Shown here: positions 63,229 to 64,000 of the stretch, in pieces
Layout: the number at the start of each line of letters is the position of its first letter
Numbering within the stretch: position 1 is the stretch's first letter
DNA from: Leptotrichia hongkongensis
Lineage (GTDB): Bacteria > Fusobacteriota > Fusobacteriia > Fusobacteriales > Leptotrichiaceae
Assembly: GCF_007990635.1 (NCBI RefSeq)
Contig: NZ_AP019846.1
Location: 62,001 to 126,000 of the forward strand
Direction of reading: 5' to 3'
Length of the DNA: 64,000 nucleotides
Position numbers and translations under genes: made by a program
Notes under the pieces: generated by a model
The model's database searches: none
Told to the model about the DNA's origin: nothing
Seen by the model: the letters and a program-made list of their open reading frames with translations, nothing else

Positions 63229-63855
63229 ATGATATTAGGTAAAAAAATCGGAATGACTCAAATTTTTGAAGACGAAAAATTAATTCCAGTTACAGTAATT
63301 GAAGCAGGGACTAACTTCATTACACAAATTAAAACTGAAGAAAAAGAAGGATATAATGCTATCACATTAGCTTATGGAGATAAAAAAGAAAAAAACACTA
63401 CTAAACCATTATTAGGTGTATTTAAAAAAGCAGGAGTTACTCCAAAAAGATTTCTTAAAGAATTTAAAGTAGCTAATCCAGCTGATTTTACATTGGGACA
63501 AGAAATTAAAGTAGATGTATTAGAAGGTATCGAATTCGTTGATATTTCTGGGACTTCAAAAGGTAAAGGAACTGCAGGAGTTATGAAAAGACATAACTTT
63601 GGTGGAAACAGAGCTTCACACGGGGTTTCAAGAAACCACAGACTTGGAGGTTCTAACGCAGGAGGAGCTGCATCAAACAGTAATGTGCCAAAAGGTAAAA
63701 AAATGGCTGGAAGATTGGGAGCTGAAAAAGTAACAGTTCAAAACTTACAAGTTATAAAATTTGATGTAGAAAACAATCTTTTATTAGTAAAAGGTGCTGT
63801 TCCAGGACCCAAAAATGGTTACTTAGTTATCAAAAAATCGGTAAAGAAATATTAA
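63229..63855 (+). CDS. rplC: ribosomal protein L3
   Basis: A 208-residue large-subunit protein near the peptidyl transferase centre. It begins MILGKKIGMTQIFEDEKLIP. Its extended loop (GTSKGKGTAGVMKRHNFGG, ASHGVSRNHRLGGSNAGGAA) and the LLLVKGAVPGPKNGYLVIK tail are present. Strong AAGGAGG site. Confidence 0.97.
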   Translation: MILGKKIGMTQIFEDEKLIPVTVIEAGTNFITQIKTEEKEGYNAITLAYGDKKEKNTTKPLLGVFKKAGVTPKRFLKEFKVANPADFTLGQEIKVDVLEGIEFVDISGTSKGKGTAGVMKRHNFGGNRASHGVSRNHRLGGSNAGGAASNSNVPKGKKMAGRLGAEKVTVQNLQVIKFDVENNLLLVKGAVPGPKNGYLVIKKSVKKY

Positions 63856-63876
63856 TAGGAAAGAGAGGAGGATAAC

Positions 63877-64000
63877 ATGCCAGTTTTAAATATATATAAA
63901 TTAGACGGTTCACAAGCAGGAACTATTGAAGTAAATAACGACATATTTGGAATTGAACCAAATAAACACGTAATGCACGAAGTTTTAGTAGCAGAATTAG
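63877..64000 (+). CDS. rplD: ribosomal protein L4, 5' part
   Basis: Open from ATG 63877 (GAGAGGAGG site) to the window end: [20 protein letters not shown], with [19 protein letters not shown] as in L4. It is partial because the window ends; the order rpsJ-rplC-rplD is standard. Confidence 0.95.
   Translation, partial: MPVLNIYKLDGSQAGTIEVNNDIFGIEPNKHVMHEVLVAEL

Overview
The window looks like a chromosomal segment of an AT-rich member of the Leptotrichiaceae (Fusobacteriota), most likely Leptotrichia. This is inferred from the style of the 16S rRNA, very AT-rich coding and spacer DNA, AGGAGG-type ribosome binding sites, frequent GTG/TTG starts, and the set of cell-wall and ribosomal genes. No database search was possible, so the genus is an inference.

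Layout. 1-6 kb: small membrane protein, tmRNA (ssrA), mnmG-rsmG, an NAD-dependent epimerase and a HxlR regulator. 6.4-11.4 kb: a complete rRNA operon (16S-23S-5S-tRNA-Asn) with its own promoter. 11.4-12.2 kb: a decayed ISL3-type insertion sequence. 12.4-24 kb: accessory region with a glycosyltransferase, a secreted GH16 glucanase, rmlC/rmlB, a broken membrane-protein gene, an IS element with a 28-bp flanking duplication, a TPR protein, a YlxM-like protein and a GH1 phospho-beta-glucosidase preceded by a probable BglG/LicT-type antiterminator. 24-31 kb: TraX- and YczE-type membrane proteins, VOC and flavin-reductase proteins, a divergent TetR/old-yellow-enzyme pair and an ABC-class ATPase. 31.5-33 kb: ankyrin protein and a small frameshifted gene beside a gene fossil. 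33.2-44.2 kb: division and cell-wall cluster murF-mraY-murD-ftsW-murG-murC-murB-ftsQ-ftsZ, with no ftsA. 44.3-45.5 kb: rpsF-ssb-rpsR. 45.6-57.7 kb: lipoprotein, DUF937 protein, fluoride channel, frameshifted MFS transporter, ABC-F ATPase, a Fic enzyme with a TPR/Sel1 partner, PAP2 phosphatase, secreted protein, CstA and an amidase. 58.3-64 kb: joined str and S10 operons (rpsL-rpsG-fusA-tuf-rpsJ-rplC-rplD), cut by the window end.

The most unusual non-genic content is a dispersed 280-400 bp repeat family with terminal inverted repeats near ATACTAAACCC-TTTAAATA and a conserved, hairpin-rich core. There are three full forward copies, one rearranged reverse copy and several possible stray ends, and no coding capacity: a MITE-like element. 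Three genes carry frameshifts at A/T homopolymers (about 18.6/19.0, 32.66 and 47.87 kb), which means phase variation, decay or sequencing error. The first two lie in related, decaying loci that share an upstream region.
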